Positions 5,340-6,267 of a DNA stretch of 6,267 bases are shown piece after piece. Each line of letters begins with the position of its first letter. Within the stretch, counting starts at the first letter, position 1. A program made the position numbers and the translations under genes. The notes under the pieces are model-generated. The model searched no databases and was not told the origin of the DNA. It saw only the letters and a program-made list of their open reading frames with translations. Source of the stretch: Oscillospiraceae bacterium (GTDB lineage: Bacteria > Bacillota > Clostridia > Oscillospirales > Oscillospiraceae); assembly GCA_031266955.1 (NCBI GenBank), contig JAISAA010000016.1, forward strand, positions 1-6,267, in the 5' to 3' direction.

Positions 5340-5906
5340 ATGGAAATCAAAAAACTCTCGCCGGAGCTTGCCGACGACTATATCGGCTATATGGGCGGCG
5401 AGGCGTTCGCGGACAACGCGGACTGGGCAAACTGCTACTGTCTGGAATCGCATTTTGAATCGCGGTGGGACGATGAGCCCGGCTTCAACAGCCGCGATAA
5501 GGCGTGGGAGCTTGTCCTCGCGGGGAAACTGACGGGATACTTGGCGTATCGTAACGGCAAGGTGATCGGATGGGTGAACGCCAACGACAAGACGGCGTTT
5601 TGCCGCCTGAAAGAGGAATGGGGTGCTCCCGAACCCGGCAAAAAGGTCAAGTCGATAGTATGCTTTGTGGTTGCGCCGTCGCAGCGCGAGCAAGGGATCG
5701 CTTCGGCGTTACTGGAGCGGGTCTGCTCTGATGCGGAGCGGGACGGATACGACTACGTAGAGGGCTATCCCGCCGCCGGCGTGACATTCGACACCCGGCA
5801 TTACCGCGGCCCCGCGTCGATGTACGAAAAGCAAGGCTTCACCGCCCAAAAAGAGATAGACGGCGGACATTTCCGCGAGCTGATCATGCGGAAATATTTG
5901 CGGTAG
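5340..5906 (+). CDS. GNAT-family N-acetyltransferase with N-terminal Cys-rich segment
   Basis: This 188-aa protein has the GNAT core in its second half: the strand IVCFVVAP (106-113), then QREQGIAS (115-122) matching R-x-x-G-x-A for coenzyme A, the helix ALLERVCSDAERDG and the closing segment MYEKQGF (161-167). The first 60 residues are additional and contain the phrase WANCYCLESHFE (29-40), with two Cys and a His close together, as in a subgroup of Firmicutes GNATs. The region GYLAYRNGKVIGWVNAND (66-83) is the usual central beta hairpin. The substrate is unknown. Start ATG 5340 has AAGGAG 10 bases upstream. The gene stops 26 bases before the MNT gene and likely shares its transcript. Confidence 0.93.
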   Translation: MEIKKLSPELADDYIGYMGGEAFADNADWANCYCLESHFESRWDDEPGFNSRDKAWELVLAGKLTGYLAYRNGKVIGWVNANDKTAFCRLKEEWGAPEPGKKVKSIVCFVVAPSQREQGIASALLERVCSDAERDGYDYVEGYPAAGVTFDTRHYRGPASMYEKQGFTAQKEIDGGHFRELIMRKYLR

Positions 5907-5920
5907 ATTATATATTGGAA

Positions 5921-5924
5921 GAGG
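5921..5924 (+). promoter_or_regulatory. Ribosome binding site deciding the MNT start
   Basis: GAGG, within GGAAGAGG, is 8 bases before GTG 5933. The alternative TTG at 5915 lies upstream of it and has no site of its own. Confidence 0.65.
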
Positions 5925-5932
5925 CGACAGAC

Positions 5933-6253
5933 GTGGTCTATACGATCGAACAACTGAAAAAACGAATCGCGCCGGTGGCGGCTAAATACGGTTTGCCGGC
6001 CGTATATCTGTTCGGGTCTTACGCCAAAGGTGAGGCGACAGAAAACTCCGATGTGGACATCCTCGTAGACAAATCGGGTACGGCGCTGCGCGGTCTGTTC
6101 GCTATGGGCGGGCTGTACAATGATTTGTCAGAAGCTGTGGGAAAGCCGATCGACCTTGTAACCACAGGCGCTTTGGAACAGAAAAGCACAAAAGAGAGAA
6201 CGCCGTGGTTTGTTGAAAATCTGAACAATGAAAAGGTGCGGATTTATGGATAA
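5933..6253 (+). CDS. MNT-type minimal nucleotidyltransferase, probable MntA-like antitoxin
   Basis: This 106-aa nucleotidyltransferase of the polymerase-beta superfamily carries LFGSYAKGEATENSDVDILV (residues 26-45). This is the GSX10DXD motif of MntA proteins, with metal-binding Asp40 and Asp42 and a likely third acid, Asp74, in KPIDLVTT. In type VII systems such proteins add AMP to a HEPN toxin (HepT) and neutralise it. Consistent with that, another gene begins within the last codons of this one. The start is GTG 5933. The gene follows the GNAT gene by 26 bases and is probably cotranscribed. Other minimal nucleotidyltransferases are possible, and pairing with a HEPN protein remains unproven because the partner is off the window. 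Confidence 0.9.
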   Translation: MVYTIEQLKKRIAPVAAKYGLPAVYLFGSYAKGEATENSDVDILVDKSGTALRGLFAMGGLYNDLSEAVGKPIDLVTTGALEQKSTKERTPWFVENLNNEKVRIYG

Positions 6254-6267
6254 GGGAGATCTGGAGA
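6246..6267 (+). CDS. Start of a downstream gene, possible HEPN (HepT-like) toxin, partial
   Basis: ATG 6246 opens a frame reading MDKGDLE before the window ends. It overlaps the MNT stop by 8 bases and has AAAAGG (6231-6236) 9 bases upstream. Only seven codons are visible, so the identity is inferred solely from the regular MNT-HEPN gene order. Confidence 0.55.

Overview
The window looks like chromosomal DNA from a Gram-positive member of the Firmicutes, most likely a Clostridia or Oscillospiraceae-type gut or environmental anaerobe. This rests on the protein flavours, the strong AGGAGG-like ribosome binding sites, the near-consensus sigma-A promoters (TTGACA/TATAAT) in AT-rich gaps, and moderately GC-rich genes. 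Nothing in the sequence fixes the genus. No tRNA, rRNA, CRISPR array, insertion sequence or integrase was seen.

Left block (1-1330, minus strand): a TetR-family regulator gene (567-1247) is followed, with a 14-base overlap, by the ATPase gene of an ABC-2-type exporter that runs off the left edge. They share a promoter with consensus -35 and -10 boxes. A perfect 11-bp inverted repeat fills the promoter spacer, which is a textbook arrangement for TetR autorepression. The permease gene should lie just outside the window.

Centre (1330-4021): a roughly 330-base stretch without a confident gene holds a protein-like minus-strand reading frame that lacks a convincing start and may be a remnant. Next comes a 391-aa protein of unknown function (1722-2897) with its own promoter. 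The stop codon of that gene is embedded in the -35 box of a second consensus promoter, which drives a HicA toxin / HicB antitoxin pair (2947-3556). A GNAT acetyltransferase (3572-4021) follows 15 bases later and probably belongs to the same transcript.

Right part (4022-6267): an AraC-type regulator fused to a GyrI-like effector-binding domain (4183-5103) ends at a clear intrinsic terminator. After a gap with two small palindromes and a TATAAT box, a second GNAT acetyltransferase (5340-5906) is followed closely by an MNT-type nucleotidyltransferase (5933-6253). The MNT gene overlaps the first codons of another gene cut by the right edge. The MNT motif GSX10DXD and the overlapping downstream gene suggest a type VII MntA/HepT-like toxin-antitoxin module, but the HEPN partner itself is not visible.

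Overall, this is an accessory-type cluster of short, mostly self-contained transcription units on the plus strand: two toxin-antitoxin modules, two acetyltransferases each adjacent to one of them, and a drug-sensing-type regulator, next to a TetR-controlled exporter. The families are known. The least described elements are the pairing of each toxin-antitoxin module with an acetyltransferase, and the 391-aa orphan.
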